A stretch of DNA of 64,000 nt from Verrucomicrobiota bacterium (lineage in GTDB: Bacteria; Verrucomicrobiota; Verrucomicrobiia; Chthoniobacterales; UBA10450), in contig QHNH01000030.1 of the NCBI GenBank assembly GCA_003218375.1, positions 1 to 64,000 on the forward strand, in the 5' to 3' direction. Shown in pieces: positions 16,247 through 23,797 of this stretch. How positions within the stretch are numbered: position 1 is the stretch's first letter; the number at the start of each line of letters is the position of its first letter. The position numbers and the translations under genes were made by a program. The notes under the pieces were generated by a model. It saw only the letters and a list, made by a program, of their open reading frames with translations, searched no databases and was not told where the DNA came from.

Positions 16247-16843
16247 TGTAGAGGCGCTTGTGCCAAGCGCCTGATTCTTTTGGCTAGGTGCTTGGCACAA
16301 GCACCTCTACAATCTCTGCAACGCTTCCAGGCGGACGAGCTCGCCTTGATATGGCCATCCCTCCGGATCGCTAACAAGATTAGCCCTCACGGGATTTTCC
16401 CGGACGTATTCCCACTTCTGAGAATAGCTTTCACTATTCCGGATCAAATGATCAAAGAAGCCGCTTTGCCAATGAGGACGCTCGATGATGATGCTTTTCG
16501 ATAACTCGCGTTTCAAGAGTCGGACCCACTGAGCCAGAACAAAGTCGGTGCTACCGCGGACAAACAGATGCGCATGATCCGGCATGAGCACGTACCGGCC
16601 GACTCCGATGCCTCGCGATTCGCCGATGCTCGCGAAAGTTTTGAACCGTTCGTGGATTTTCGGATTAGCCAGGATATGACGACGCCTGTGGGTGTTGAAT
16701 GTAACGAAGTAGAGCGGCGCATCGTAGCAATCAAAGATTCGCTCAAGCCGCGGCGGTCGCTCCGGCATCAGATGTGACTGTAGAGGTGCTTGTGCCAAGC
16801 ACCTGTTTTCTTGGTTCAGGCGCTTGGCACAAGCGCCTCTACA
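16247..16843. mobile_element. REP/RAYT element: transposase flanked by paired REP palindromes
   Basis: Each end has an inverted pair of the same REP sequence (TGTAGAGGCGCTTGTGCCAA... and its complement): 16247-16273 with 16285-16311 on the left, and 16779-16806 with 16817-16843 on the right. Between them lies one tyrosine transposase gene. This is the classic layout of a RAYT with its own BIME/REPIN-like repeats. Confidence 0.88.
16307..16768 (-). CDS. REP-associated tyrosine transposase (RAYT, IS200-like HUH family)
   Basis: From the ATG at 16768 the product is 153 residues (a longer start at 16798 would lie inside the flanking REP). It has PLYFVTFNTHRRR, the HUH-type metal pair in VLMPDHAHLFV, a WQSGFFDHLIR segment, and the candidate nucleophile tyrosine in KWEYVRENPVRA. 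These enzymes cut single-stranded REP DNA and are thought to spread REP sequences. The stop codon TAG is supplied by the left REP palindrome (TGTAGAGG), so gene and repeat are physically joined. It appears intact. Confidence 0.9.
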   Translation of the reverse strand: MPERPPRLERIFDCYDAPLYFVTFNTHRRRHILANPKIHERFKTFASIGESRGIGVGRYVLMPDHAHLFVRGSTDFVLAQWVRLLKRELSKSIIIERPHWQSGFFDHLIRNSESYSQKWEYVRENPVRANLVSDPEGWPYQGELVRLEALQRL

Positions 16844-16846
16844 TCC

Positions 16847-17557
16847 TTACGGTTTTGCTGGCGGGGGCGGAGTTGCCGCCTTCTTAGCTTTCGGTTGGCG
16901 CTCGACGTGGCTGGCGGTGTGCCACTCGCCCATTCTCTCGGCGTTGGTCTTGTAGAAGTTGTGCATGAAGGCATTGAGCTGCTGCACCGTCTTCATCGCC
17001 TCCTTCAGGAGCGGCTCGAAGCCTTCGGTGGCGCCGGCGCGCACCTGTTTGCCGGTTTCCTTGGTGGTATCGGCGCCTCCGATCGCGCCGATGTGTGCCC
17101 GCAGATCGTCGACGAACGTGGAATCATGGCCGTAGAGGATGAAGTCGGCCGCCATGGCTTCGGCGGCGTCGGCGATGGCGCTGGCTTTGGCTGCGAGGAC
17201 GGCGTCCCCCACGCCGTAGGGCATCCGAAACTGGTCCATGATTTCCGGCGTCCCCTTGTCCTCCGCGATCGCGGCCGCGCTGCGATTGATCCCTTTCAGT
17301 TCCAGGAACAGGGCATTGCGCAGGACCGCCTTGGAAGTCGCGCCGCTGGCTTCGGTGCCTTCGCCGGTTTGCTGGCTTTGCGCGTTCTTGGCGATCTGGT
17401 CGATCAGGCCGGTATCTGGAGTATTGAGTTTGGCGAACAGATCGAGCACGAAACTGGTCGCCGGCGCGATAGGGATGGGAAAATCCGTAGCGTTATTGGT
17501 TCCGAAAGTGCCGACACGTTGGACGGCGTCGAAGCGCGCTTGTTCGCGAGCGTTCAT
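16847..17557 (-). CDS. Conserved hypothetical protein, 236 aa (leader-block gene 1)
   Basis: A soluble protein of 236 residues, alanine-rich and largely helical, with a proline-rich basic end. No signal peptide or motif I recognise. Its stop is three bases from the right REP of the RAYT element. Upstream, behind an AAGGAG Shine-Dalgarno, lies copy 1 of a promoter/leader block also found before the genes at 17707 and 18829, which suggests shared regulation. Confidence 0.65.
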   Translation of the reverse strand: MNAREQARFDAVQRVGTFGTNNATDFPIPIAPATSFVLDLFAKLNTPDTGLIDQIAKNAQSQQTGEGTEASGATSKAVLRNALFLELKGINRSAAAIAEDKGTPEIMDQFRMPYGVGDAVLAAKASAIADAAEAMAADFILYGHDSTFVDDLRAHIGAIGGADTTKETGKQVRAGATEGFEPLLKEAMKTVQQLNAFMHNFYKTNAERMGEWHTASHVERQPKAKKAATPPPPAKP

Positions 17558-17597
17558 AAGAATCTCCTTGGTTGAGTTTGGGGTTGAGGGTGCTCGA

Positions 17598-17700
17598 CCA
17601 CCGGAAGGGCGGGGAATCCAGGGGGATGCTCCGTTCTGTTCGGGGACGAATTTAGTTAACGGCCCGAGAGTAGCGGGAATTTTCTGAGCGTGTCACGAAC
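17598..17700 (-). promoter_or_regulatory. Promoter/leader block, copy 1
   Basis: Reading the minus strand: GTGACA (17696-17691), 18-bp spacer ending TTCCCGC, TACTCT (17672-17667), then a leader with GTTAACTAAATTCGTCCCCG and a C-rich segment ending CTTCCGGTGG. Copies at 18593-18695 and 19488-19569 keep the same hexamers and spacing; copy 2 also keeps nearly the whole leader. Confidence 0.65.
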
Positions 17701-17706
17701 AAACTT

Positions 17707-18570
17707 TCAGGATGGCGCGTTGCCTTTCCCGGGTGACGCCGCATCATCCTCCGTTTTCTTAATAATCGTCGGGACAAGTCGTTCGCTGGCTCCGGCAATG
17801 AGCGCGATGAAAATCAACGCCGGATGCCCAAAGGTCTTTAACATTCCGAGAATCAGGGAAAGATGGACGGCGAGGACGGCGAAAATCGCTCCGATGGCCC
17901 CGGCCACGACTCGCGCGCCGCCTTCGAGAAGATGCAGCCGTTCACCGGCAGATGGATCGAGAGAATTGGTTCCCAACCGCGTCAACACGGAAAACAGGGC
18001 GCCGACGGCGCCAGCGCAGACGCCAAGAAGAAGAATGAACGGCAGTTCCCCGAGCTTTGGGCGAAGGGCGCTGCGAGCCAGCCAGGCGATGGAAGCCAGG
18101 ATGAAAAATGCGGCTGCTATCCAAGCTGTTCCCTTGAGTTGCCAACCCCGTGCGATTTCTTGATTGCGTGCTGATACGTAAGCGCCAGCGGCATTCATCA
18201 TCTGCAGAGCGTTCTTCGGGTCCAAACTAAAGAGGCGGGCGAAACCTTCGCCCATCATTAGGCGAAAATTCTCCTGCTGGGAATCGGTCAGGTGCTCTAT
18301 TGGCATCGCACAGATTTCCGTCGAACGGTTATGAACCGCTCCAACCTCTGCGGGGGCGAGTGCATTGAGGGCGATATCTATGGACGACATGGTTTGCCAC
18401 CCCAAATGGCCATCGGCCCCCAGATACACAATGAATTCGGTCGTCGCAAAGATTAGCCGTTTGATCGGCAACGGCTTCCAGAAATCTTCGTAAACAATGA
18501 CCTCTGTTTTGGGCTTGACCGTGGGTGGTGATGTTCCGATAGGCGGTGTTACTTCGGCTGGATCGGCCAT
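17707..18570 (-). CDS. Hypothetical membrane protein, 287 aa (leader-block gene 2)
   Basis: An N-terminal soluble domain of about 145 residues is followed by four hydrophobic segments (around residues 148-166, 175-196, 220-240 and 245-265), then a polar, glycine- and proline-containing tail. This looks like a cytoplasmic sensor or regulatory domain fused to a small membrane bundle. No family recognised. It carries copy 2 of the shared promoter/leader block; copy 1 begins seven bases beyond its stop. Confidence 0.65.
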   Translation of the reverse strand: MADPAEVTPPIGTSPPTVKPKTEVIVYEDFWKPLPIKRLIFATTEFIVYLGADGHLGWQTMSSIDIALNALAPAEVGAVHNRSTEICAMPIEHLTDSQQENFRLMMGEGFARLFSLDPKNALQMMNAAGAYVSARNQEIARGWQLKGTAWIAAAFFILASIAWLARSALRPKLGELPFILLLGVCAGAVGALFSVLTRLGTNSLDPSAGERLHLLEGGARVVAGAIGAIFAVLAVHLSLILGMLKTFGHPALIFIALIAGASERLVPTIIKKTEDDAASPGKGNAPS

Positions 18571-18592
18571 AGGAGGGTTACCTCAGTTACGC

Positions 18593-18695
18593 CCACCGGA
18601 AGAGCGGGGAACCCAGGGGGATGCTCCGTTCTGTTCGGGGACGAATTTAGTTAACGGCGCGAGAGTAGCGGGAAATTTCGTGACATGTCACGAAA
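18593..18695 (-). promoter_or_regulatory. Promoter/leader block, copy 2, with a perfect 20-bp palindrome
   Basis: It has the same elements as copy 1: GTGACA (18691-18686), 18-bp spacer, TACTCT (18667-18662), then the conserved leader. Here the -35 region lies inside a perfect palindrome at 18676-18695 (TTTCGTGACATGTCACGAAA), a likely operator. The other copies keep only one half-site. Confidence 0.65.
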
Positions 18696-18828
18696 AAACT
18701 TTCGAAAGCAAGGGATAACGAACGCCGAAATCGGCTGGCGGCTACCAAGGCGGCGTGGGTCTTGTTTACACGACTCTCAGTCGAGCAAAATTGCAATGGG
18801 AGCAGATAATGCGGTCGCGTTAAGTGCA

Positions 18829-19491
18829 TCACTTGGATCCGGCCGGGGATAGAAATTCATATGTCGCAGCTTCTATCTGCAACCGCTCACTGCCGAACAT
18901 TGTGAGTTTACCGTGCACCTTGATCCGGTCGCCTGACTTCAGGCTCGACGCTGGCGAGCCTTCAACGAAGCGCGCAGCAAACAATGCTGCAGAATCTAGA
19001 CGCGATCCATCTTTCTTGTAGGAGAAGCTCCAATCACCTGGGCTGAACTGAGATCGAAGAGTTATTTCCCAATCGACCTCCTTGTCGACGTATCGTCGAA
19101 GAAAATCTCTTTGTTCCGCGTCGCGACCAGCGCGCATTGCGTACCCATCCTCGATTTCGTTCCAACCCAAGGCCTGGACCTCGGGGACGGTCAATTCGCG
19201 AATTCTTTGATCGCGATTCGCGATGGCGGCAGTCAACTCGCTGTTAGTTGTCTTGAGCGCTACATTTTCGTCATGCAGTGACATCTTTTCGCTTGGGACG
19301 AAAAAAATCTGCATTGCAAGGAATGTAAATGTGCATCCGACAGAAAAGGCGCTAATCAATCCGGGAAATTTGGACTTAGCAAAACGTTTAATCGCCGGCC
19401 AAACCTTCCTACGCCGGGAAACTTGTCTCTTCGGCTTCGATGGAAGAGCAGTTGTGTTTTGGTCGGCGGGGGCTGGGGGCGCGGGTTCCAA
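18829..19491 (-). CDS. Hypothetical membrane-anchored coiled-coil protein (leader-block gene 3)
   Basis: The product is 220 residues from a TTG at 19491. A proline-rich start and a strongly basic stretch (KRQVSRRRKVW) lead into one TM segment (about 45-65). A short coiled coil (EKMSLHDENVALKTTNSELT, then IANRDQRIREL) comes next. The C-terminal region reads like a beta domain (SGDRIKVHGKLTMFGSERLQ), perhaps OB-like. The start codon lies at the end of copy 3 of the shared leader, so the 5' untranslated region is short and without an obvious Shine-Dalgarno. Function unknown. Confidence 0.6.
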   Translation of the reverse strand: MEPAPPAPADQNTTALPSKPKRQVSRRRKVWPAIKRFAKSKFPGLISAFSVGCTFTFLAMQIFFVPSEKMSLHDENVALKTTNSELTAAIANRDQRIRELTVPEVQALGWNEIEDGYAMRAGRDAEQRDFLRRYVDKEVDWEITLRSQFSPGDWSFSYKKDGSRLDSAALFAARFVEGSPASSLKSGDRIKVHGKLTMFGSERLQIEAATYEFLSPAGSK

Positions 19492-19569
19492 GGGAAATCT
19501 TCGTTTTGCGGGGGAGAATTTATTTAACGGCGCGAGATTAGCGGGAAATTTGCGGGCGTGTCACGAAAA
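19488..19569 (-). promoter_or_regulatory. Promoter/leader block, copy 3 (most diverged)
   Basis: GTGACA (19564-19559), 18-bp spacer ending TTTCCCGC, TAATCT (19540-19535), then GCGCCGTTAAATAAATTC. The leader is shorter than in the other copies and runs into the TTG start of the 220-residue gene. Confidence 0.6.
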
Positions 19570-19651
19570 AAATAACTTCGTGCAAAGAAGCCCGCGTTCT
19601 GGAGGACAAGGTCCCATCCGTTTGCTCGCTAGTCAGGACGCCTGTTTCGAA

Positions 19652-20668
19652 CTATTTGACCTCTGCGATTTCTTTGATGGTATCATAATACACGTAGCCT
19701 TGGCCGTTCTTGATCGAAAGGTCGCAATCGTTGGCTTTGGCGTACAACGAGTTTTGAACGTAAAAATGAATCTTCTTGTCAGCACACTCCAATACGATGT
19801 TGCCGGCCTGATTGTTCGTGATAACGCGCAGTTTACGATTTCTCCAAGACTGATGCGCTAGCTGGCCGGACGATGCACAGCCGAAAAATGTGATTTGGGG
19901 TTTTACAACGTCGAGGAAATCAAAACTGCGCCCCGATTTGCGTCCGTGATGCGGAGCAAAAAGTACCGAACAATTCTCGATATCACTTTTGTAATGCTTC
20001 GTCACGTAATCCCACGTCTCGTCATGCGCATCACCCGGAATCAAGATGCGTCCACCGGTGGTTCGATAAAGTAAGACGTATGACGCGTCATTTATGTCGC
20101 CGCTCTTGTTCGCGGCGGCGACTAGGTCTTTATCAGGAGCGAGAATATATAGCCCGTCAGGCCCGGCTGCGCCTTCGACTGCCTTGTTTGCATAAGCAAA
20201 AGAACTTCCAGCGAGCGGATTAATGACCCTTATGTCGGATTCTGCACCACCATACACGCGAGCATAACGGTCCCAGTCCTCTTCCTTGTATTGGCAACAT
20301 TCCTCAAAGTCAGGTTTTTCCCTTCGGATTCTAGAGTCCCAAAAATTTGTGATCCCAAGTTCATCCATGAGCTTATCAAAGCCATCCAAGTGATCCATAT
20401 CCGGGTGTGTTAGAATGAAACGAAATATTGATTCGATCCCCAATGTCTCGAGATAAGTGATCGGATTGGTCGGTTTCTTCGACATCCCAAAATTCCCGAG
20501 AACGGCGGACGCTGCCTCGTCCAGCGCCTCAAGAATTGATGCTTGTGCTGTTTTCTTCTCGAGCACATGATTGCCTTTGCAGATGTCCACCACAGAGGCC
20601 CGGCCCGAATTGTGTTGAATGACAGTGCAATCTCCTTGCCCAACATTCAGAAAATGTACGGTTGCCAT
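19652..20668 (-). CDS. Metallo-beta-lactamase-fold hydrolase, ComEC/Rec2-like
   Basis: The product is 338 residues without a signal peptide. It opens with VHFLNVGQGDCTVIQ, as in ComEC-type MBL domains. The metal site is THPDMDHLDG (87-96), an HxDxDH motif, and later LIPGDAHDE and FAPHHGRKSG supply further ligands. The C-terminal part (HQSWRNRKLRVITNNQAGN) resembles the end of stand-alone ComEC-like hydrolases. These act on phosphodiesters or nucleotides; substrate unknown. It lies four bases after a membrane-protein gene, so the two are almost certainly cotranscribed. The accessory location suggests a defence or stress role, but that is inference. Confidence 0.8.
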   Translation of the reverse strand: MATVHFLNVGQGDCTVIQHNSGRASVVDICKGNHVLEKKTAQASILEALDEAASAVLGNFGMSKKPTNPITYLETLGIESIFRFILTHPDMDHLDGFDKLMDELGITNFWDSRIRREKPDFEECCQYKEEDWDRYARVYGGAESDIRVINPLAGSSFAYANKAVEGAAGPDGLYILAPDKDLVAAANKSGDINDASYVLLYRTTGGRILIPGDAHDETWDYVTKHYKSDIENCSVLFAPHHGRKSGRSFDFLDVVKPQITFFGCASSGQLAHQSWRNRKLRVITNNQAGNIVLECADKKIHFYVQNSLYAKANDCDLSIKNGQGYVYYDTIKEIAEVK

Positions 20669-20672
20669 ATCG

Positions 20673-21392
20673 CTACTTCGGCGAGCGAACGTTTCCGACG
20701 GCCATAAATTCCGAAATCAACTGTCGTGCATAAGCTTCTGCGTTCTGGAAAAGAAGGGCCCTGTGAAACATCAAAAGCGTCGAGTAAATCACTAAAAGGA
20801 TCGCTGAAGCGATAACCAATGGATCGCTCTTAAGAACCATGAGTCCGAGAAGGATATTCACACAGCAAAAGAGCGACGAGTAAATCGCCCCGCCAAGTAA
20901 GTTCCTGGTAAACCCGTACCAGATGTTATGTTTTAGCACGAGCTTCCCAGGGCCTACCTTCAGTCGGATGTGATTGATGCATTCATTCAATCGATTCTTC
21001 GCTTCTAGTGGCTGAGAGTGTTCATCCGCTTCGTCGAGTAGGTCTAGTTTGCATATGGCCTTTACGCGGGCGCGGAACTTGGCCTTGTAATCCTTTGAAT
21101 ACGTTGTGTCGTGGAATAGCATAAAGTATGTCGTCGGGAAGCCGCGCCTGGATGTGAAGTATCGTCGTTCAAACCATTTCGACGTGTACCGGAGAAAGTG
21201 GGAGTAGAAGTACAGAAATACTGCCGAGAGGGAAATCGCGCCGAGGAATCGCAGGCTAAAAACGAAGGTTAATAGGCCCCTCCACTCGGCGTCACGCCGA
21301 ACGAAATACCAAAGAACAAATAACGGCGTAGCTGATATTAGAGCCGGTAGAGTGCGGGCGTACAGAGAATAGGTATCAGGTTTGAGTGTCAT
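20673..21392 (-). CDS. Four-TM hypothetical protein, partner of the MBL hydrolase
   Basis: From the ATG at 21392 (MTLKPDTYSLYARTLPALIS) the product is 239 residues; an upstream start at 21446 is less likely. Two hydrophobic segments lie near the N-terminus (about 14-32 and 45-68) and two near the C-terminus (about 175-195 and 200-220). Between them is a charged cytoplasmic-looking region of about 100 residues. This 2+2 layout resembles membrane effectors in some bacterial conflict systems, though I cannot assign it to a named family. It overlaps nothing upstream and leads the two-gene unit. Confidence 0.65.
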   Translation of the reverse strand: MTLKPDTYSLYARTLPALISATPLFVLWYFVRRDAEWRGLLTFVFSLRFLGAISLSAVFLYFYSHFLRYTSKWFERRYFTSRRGFPTTYFMLFHDTTYSKDYKAKFRARVKAICKLDLLDEADEHSQPLEAKNRLNECINHIRLKVGPGKLVLKHNIWYGFTRNLLGGAIYSSLFCCVNILLGLMVLKSDPLVIASAILLVIYSTLLMFHRALLFQNAEAYARQLISEFMAVGNVRSPK

Positions 21393-21490
21393 CGCGAGGC
21401 TCGGGTTGGGGGCTTTCCACTCTTGGCGATCTGTCGTGGCTCGCACGATCGCTAGTCGTTAATAGATTGACTGGGTTTGAGGCAGAGCGC

Positions 21491-21659
21491 ATCACGGCCA
21501 GATCTTTTTCAGGATCGCGGCGAGGCGATAGCCGGCGCGAGCGATCTCGGTACGGACCTGGGCAGAGGACCATTGGTCGTAGCCGGGGAGATCGATCGTT
21601 TGAGGGTTCGGGTGAGGATTCAAGTGTTGGAGATGACGCAGGGGTTTGAAAGCACCGTT
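21491..21659 (-). pseudogene. C-terminal fragment, possibly of an S1/P1-type nuclease
   Basis: After an in-frame stop, 55 codons end in IDLPGYDQWSSAQVRTEIAR followed by AGYRLAAILKKIWP and a stop. The final AGxRLAxxLxxIW pattern resembles the last helix of S1/P1-family zinc nucleases. The rest of the gene is missing, so this looks like the scrap of a deleted gene. The family name is a recollection from a short match. Confidence 0.4.
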
Positions 21660-21719
21660 TTACACACTCGCAATTTTGATTGCACGCTCTAAGAATCCGC
21701 ACGGTTGATTGTTCACACC

Positions 21720-21832
21720 TGGCCCACGCCGCAGCAGTTTTTGTATTTTCGCTTGCTGCCGAAGGGGCGGGGCGGGGGTTTGAGGATGGAGAAATAGAGG
21801 ATGGAGGGCGGACGGATCCGCCTTTGCCAAGG
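21720..21832. repeat. Low-complexity spacer sharing sequence with 22640-22740
   Basis: CGCCGCAGCAGTTTTTGTAT (from 21727) recurs at 22668, and both copies are followed by GAGGATGGAG-type purine-rich repeats. The stretch 21393-21832 holds no intact gene, only this repeat and the nuclease-like fragment. Confidence 0.55.
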
Positions 21833-22165
21833 CTACGGCGTGACAGGGGTCTGTGGGGCGGGCTCGCGGGTGTAGAGCACGATTCCAACGCGGCGAATGT
21901 GATCGATTAAAGCGGGGTGTTTCAGCCCGGAGAAAAGGGAGAGATCGATCTTGTAAGGCAATAGGAGGTCGTCTAACGCCCAGTAGATGCGCGACATGAC
22001 GTTGTCGGTTAGTCCATCTCCAAACAAAGTAAGATCGATGTCGGAGCCGTTGCGATAATTGCCTTTCGCGCGCGAGCCGTAGAGCAGGGCCTTTTCCACT
22101 TCAGGAAAACCCGCGAGCACGGATTTGATGCGAGCGACCGTATCTGACGAAAGGCCGTGGCTCAT
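21833..22165 (-). CDS. MNT-family nucleotidyltransferase (antitoxin of HEPN/MNT pair)
   Basis: The product is 110 residues, the size of minimal nucleotidyltransferases (MNT, HI0073-like). The signature GSRAKGNYRNGSDIDL has the G-S-x10-D-x-D catalytic pattern. The gene overlaps the upstream HEPN gene by four bases. In characterised HEPN/MNT pairs the MNT protein adenylylates the HEPN toxin near its active site and blocks it; assigning that to this pair is inference. The C-terminus ends in a proline/threonine tail next to a repeat. Confidence 0.85.
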   Translation of the reverse strand: MSHGLSSDTVARIKSVLAGFPEVEKALLYGSRAKGNYRNGSDIDLTLFGDGLTDNVMSRIYWALDDLLLPYKIDLSLFSGLKHPALIDHIRRVGIVLYTREPAPQTPVTP

Positions 22166-22593
22166 TCGCCTTCTTCTGCTCCAATTTTGTTCAGGGTGTC
22201 GCGCAGCTTTTCAAACTCGGTCACGTAACGAGTAAGAATATCCTGGGTCATTCTGTCTGCCGTCGCTTCGTCGTAAGTGTGAGTGGTGGCGTTCCGGCTT
22301 TCGAGCATCTTCATCCAGATCTGACCGTCCTCGATGAGATCGGCGGCGAACGCCTCCCGCGTGGCATCGCGCGCACCGTAGATCCGGGCGGTATTGCCGC
22401 GGCGCGCAAGGAAGTCTTTCAGGGTATTCCAAGCGAGCTCGTGGGTGAATTCGAACGCTTGAATGAGTCCCTGTTGCTCAAGCTTCGATAGCGGGCGCGT
22501 GCGCGCCAACTCGGCCGCGCCCAGCAGCTGGGCCAGCGCCTGCTGGAAGTTCTCGAAGCGCTGCCGCCAACGCACGTCTGGATTCTGGGCCAT
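22162..22593 (-). CDS. HEPN-domain protein (HI0074-like, toxin of HEPN/MNT pair)
   Basis: The product is 143 residues, mainly helical. The family pattern is AFEFTHELAWNTLKDFLARR in the middle and SRNATTHTYDE later. The latter contains the Rx4H motif (R-N-A-T-T-H) seen in HEPN ribonucleases. The older name is nucleotidyltransferase substrate-binding protein. It is translated first and overlaps the MNT gene. A TTTCCCGCTAAGCTC element lies just upstream, similar to the -10 regions of other minus-strand genes here. Confidence 0.85.
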   Translation of the reverse strand: MAQNPDVRWRQRFENFQQALAQLLGAAELARTRPLSKLEQQGLIQAFEFTHELAWNTLKDFLARRGNTARIYGARDATREAFAADLIEDGQIWMKMLESRNATTHTYDEATADRMTQDILTRYVTEFEKLRDTLNKIGAEEGE

Positions 22594-23185
22594 CTTTCAG
22601 AGCTTAGCGGGAAAGGGTTCGGCTCGCAGCGAAATTTTGGGCCGTGGCAGCGTCACGCCTGAGCCGACGCCGCAGCAGTTTTTGTATTTGCTTTGGATGA
22701 CGCAGGGAAGAGGAAAGCGAGGATGGAGGATTGAGAATAGAGGATGGCGGGTAGGCCGGGAGGCGGAGGACCAAGGGCTAATAGCGAAGTTCCGTGCCAA
22801 GCATGGCGCGGGAAGGGTCAAGGACGGCGCTGCGGAGGTTTTCGATGGAATTTGAGGGGTCGAGGACGGAGTTGGGCAGACAGAGGATCGAGGATGGAGG
22901 GTCGAGGATGGGGGTGAGCGGAGCGAAGACGGGGGAAGCGCCGACGAATGAGGACGTAGCGGGGCCGAGGAGGCGATTTGCGTGCTCGAGGAACGCGCGG
23001 GAGCGCGCGAAAGTTGCGATCTGAGGAACGAAAGTTGGGTTTTGGCGCTCGAGGACCCGCCTTCTCTGAAGCTACGGCGTGGCGAGGAGGTCGGAAGGCG
23101 GAGGGCTGAGGTCCGAGGACGGAGGCCGGAGGGCGGAGAGAAGGTTCGACGGCCGGAGGCCGCCGCTACAGAAGACAAAAAGCGT
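22594..23185. repeat. 634-bp gene-free spacer with GAGGATGGAG-type repeats
   Basis: The sequence is strongly purine-biased on the plus strand, with many degenerate units of GAGGATGGAG, GGAGGGCGGA and GAGGACGGAG. It includes the block shared with 21727 and ends in GGCCGGAGGCCGCCGCTACAG. Long open frames on the minus strand are serine/proline/arginine-rich products of this composition and not credible genes. No RNA gene recognised. Confidence 0.6.
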
Positions 23186-23214
23186 TGACGCCACAACTTA
23201 TGGTGTGTTACTTA
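23186..23214 (+). promoter_or_regulatory. nrdR promoter with a candidate NrdR box between -35 and -10
   Basis: TTGACG (23186-23191), a 17-bp spacer and TTACTT (23209-23214) lie just ahead of nrdR. The spacer contains CCACAACTTATGGTGT (23192-23207), which fits 12 of 16 positions of the NrdR-box pattern ACACWATATATWGTGT as I remember it and has CACA/TGTG ends. This would allow autoregulation. Confidence 0.5.
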
Positions 23215-23227
23215 CTGCGCCGACACT

Positions 23228-23797
23228 ATGCGTTGTCCCAAGTGTGGGTTTCGTGACGACAAGGTCATCGACTCGCGCCAATCTCGAGATAGTTCCAGTA
23301 TTCGCCGCCGGCGCGTGTGTCTCCAGTGCGCGTATCGGTTCACTACGTACGAGCAAATCGAGCGCTCGGATCTGCGCGTGATAAAACGGGACCGGACCCA
23401 TGAGCCGTTCGATCGGCGCAAGCTCGTGAACAGCCTGGCGAAGGCGTGCGAGAAACGGTCGATCAGCCTCGTCGCGCTCGAGAGCGCGGTGGACGAGATT
23501 GTGCACGAACTGGAAACGAGCGGGCGCGAAGTTTCCTCGCAGCTCATCGGGACGAAGGTGCTGGAGAGATTGCGCGAGATCGATGAGGTGGCGTATCTGC
23601 GTTATGCCTCGGTCCATCAACGATTCAATGAAGTGGACGAATTCGTGGACGCGATCCAGGCGCTCGGGCGGCGGATCAAACCGAACGCGCTTCAGCGGGA
23701 ATTATTTCCCCCGGAAATGGCGACGCCGGAAATGCATCCGGCCTCTGCGGGAACGGCGACTGCGAAAAGAGAGACCGAAATCAATGGTGGCGTTTAA
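23228..23797 (+). CDS. nrdR: Transcriptional repressor NrdR
   Basis: The 189-residue protein has the NrdR layout: an N-terminal zinc ribbon with C3-x2-C6 and C31-x2-C34 (MRCPKCGF...RRRRVCLQCAY), then an ATP-cone (about 48-140) starting VIKRDRTHEPFDRRKLVNSL. NrdR senses (d)ATP and represses ribonucleotide reductase genes, none of which is in this window. It is about 35 residues longer than usual, with a polar, alanine-rich tail. The end of the gene overlaps the next gene by 14 bases. Confidence 0.94.
   Translation: MRCPKCGFRDDKVIDSRQSRDSSSIRRRRVCLQCAYRFTTYEQIERSDLRVIKRDRTHEPFDRRKLVNSLAKACEKRSISLVALESAVDEIVHELETSGREVSSQLIGTKVLERLREIDEVAYLRYASVHQRFNEVDEFVDAIQALGRRIKPNALQRELFPPEMATPEMHPASAGTATAKRETEINGGV

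Noticed and set aside
16247-16311. Inverted repeats read as an ordinary terminator
   Set aside because: No T tract, and the same pair recurs on the far side of the transposase, so REP identity is the better explanation.
22597-23196. 199-codon minus-strand frame in the repeat spacer
   Set aside because: Serine/proline/arginine product of the purine-rich repeats; no conserved pattern.
23499-23783. Longer start for the gene after nrdR
   Set aside because: The extra 95 codons lie within nrdR in another frame and have shadow composition.
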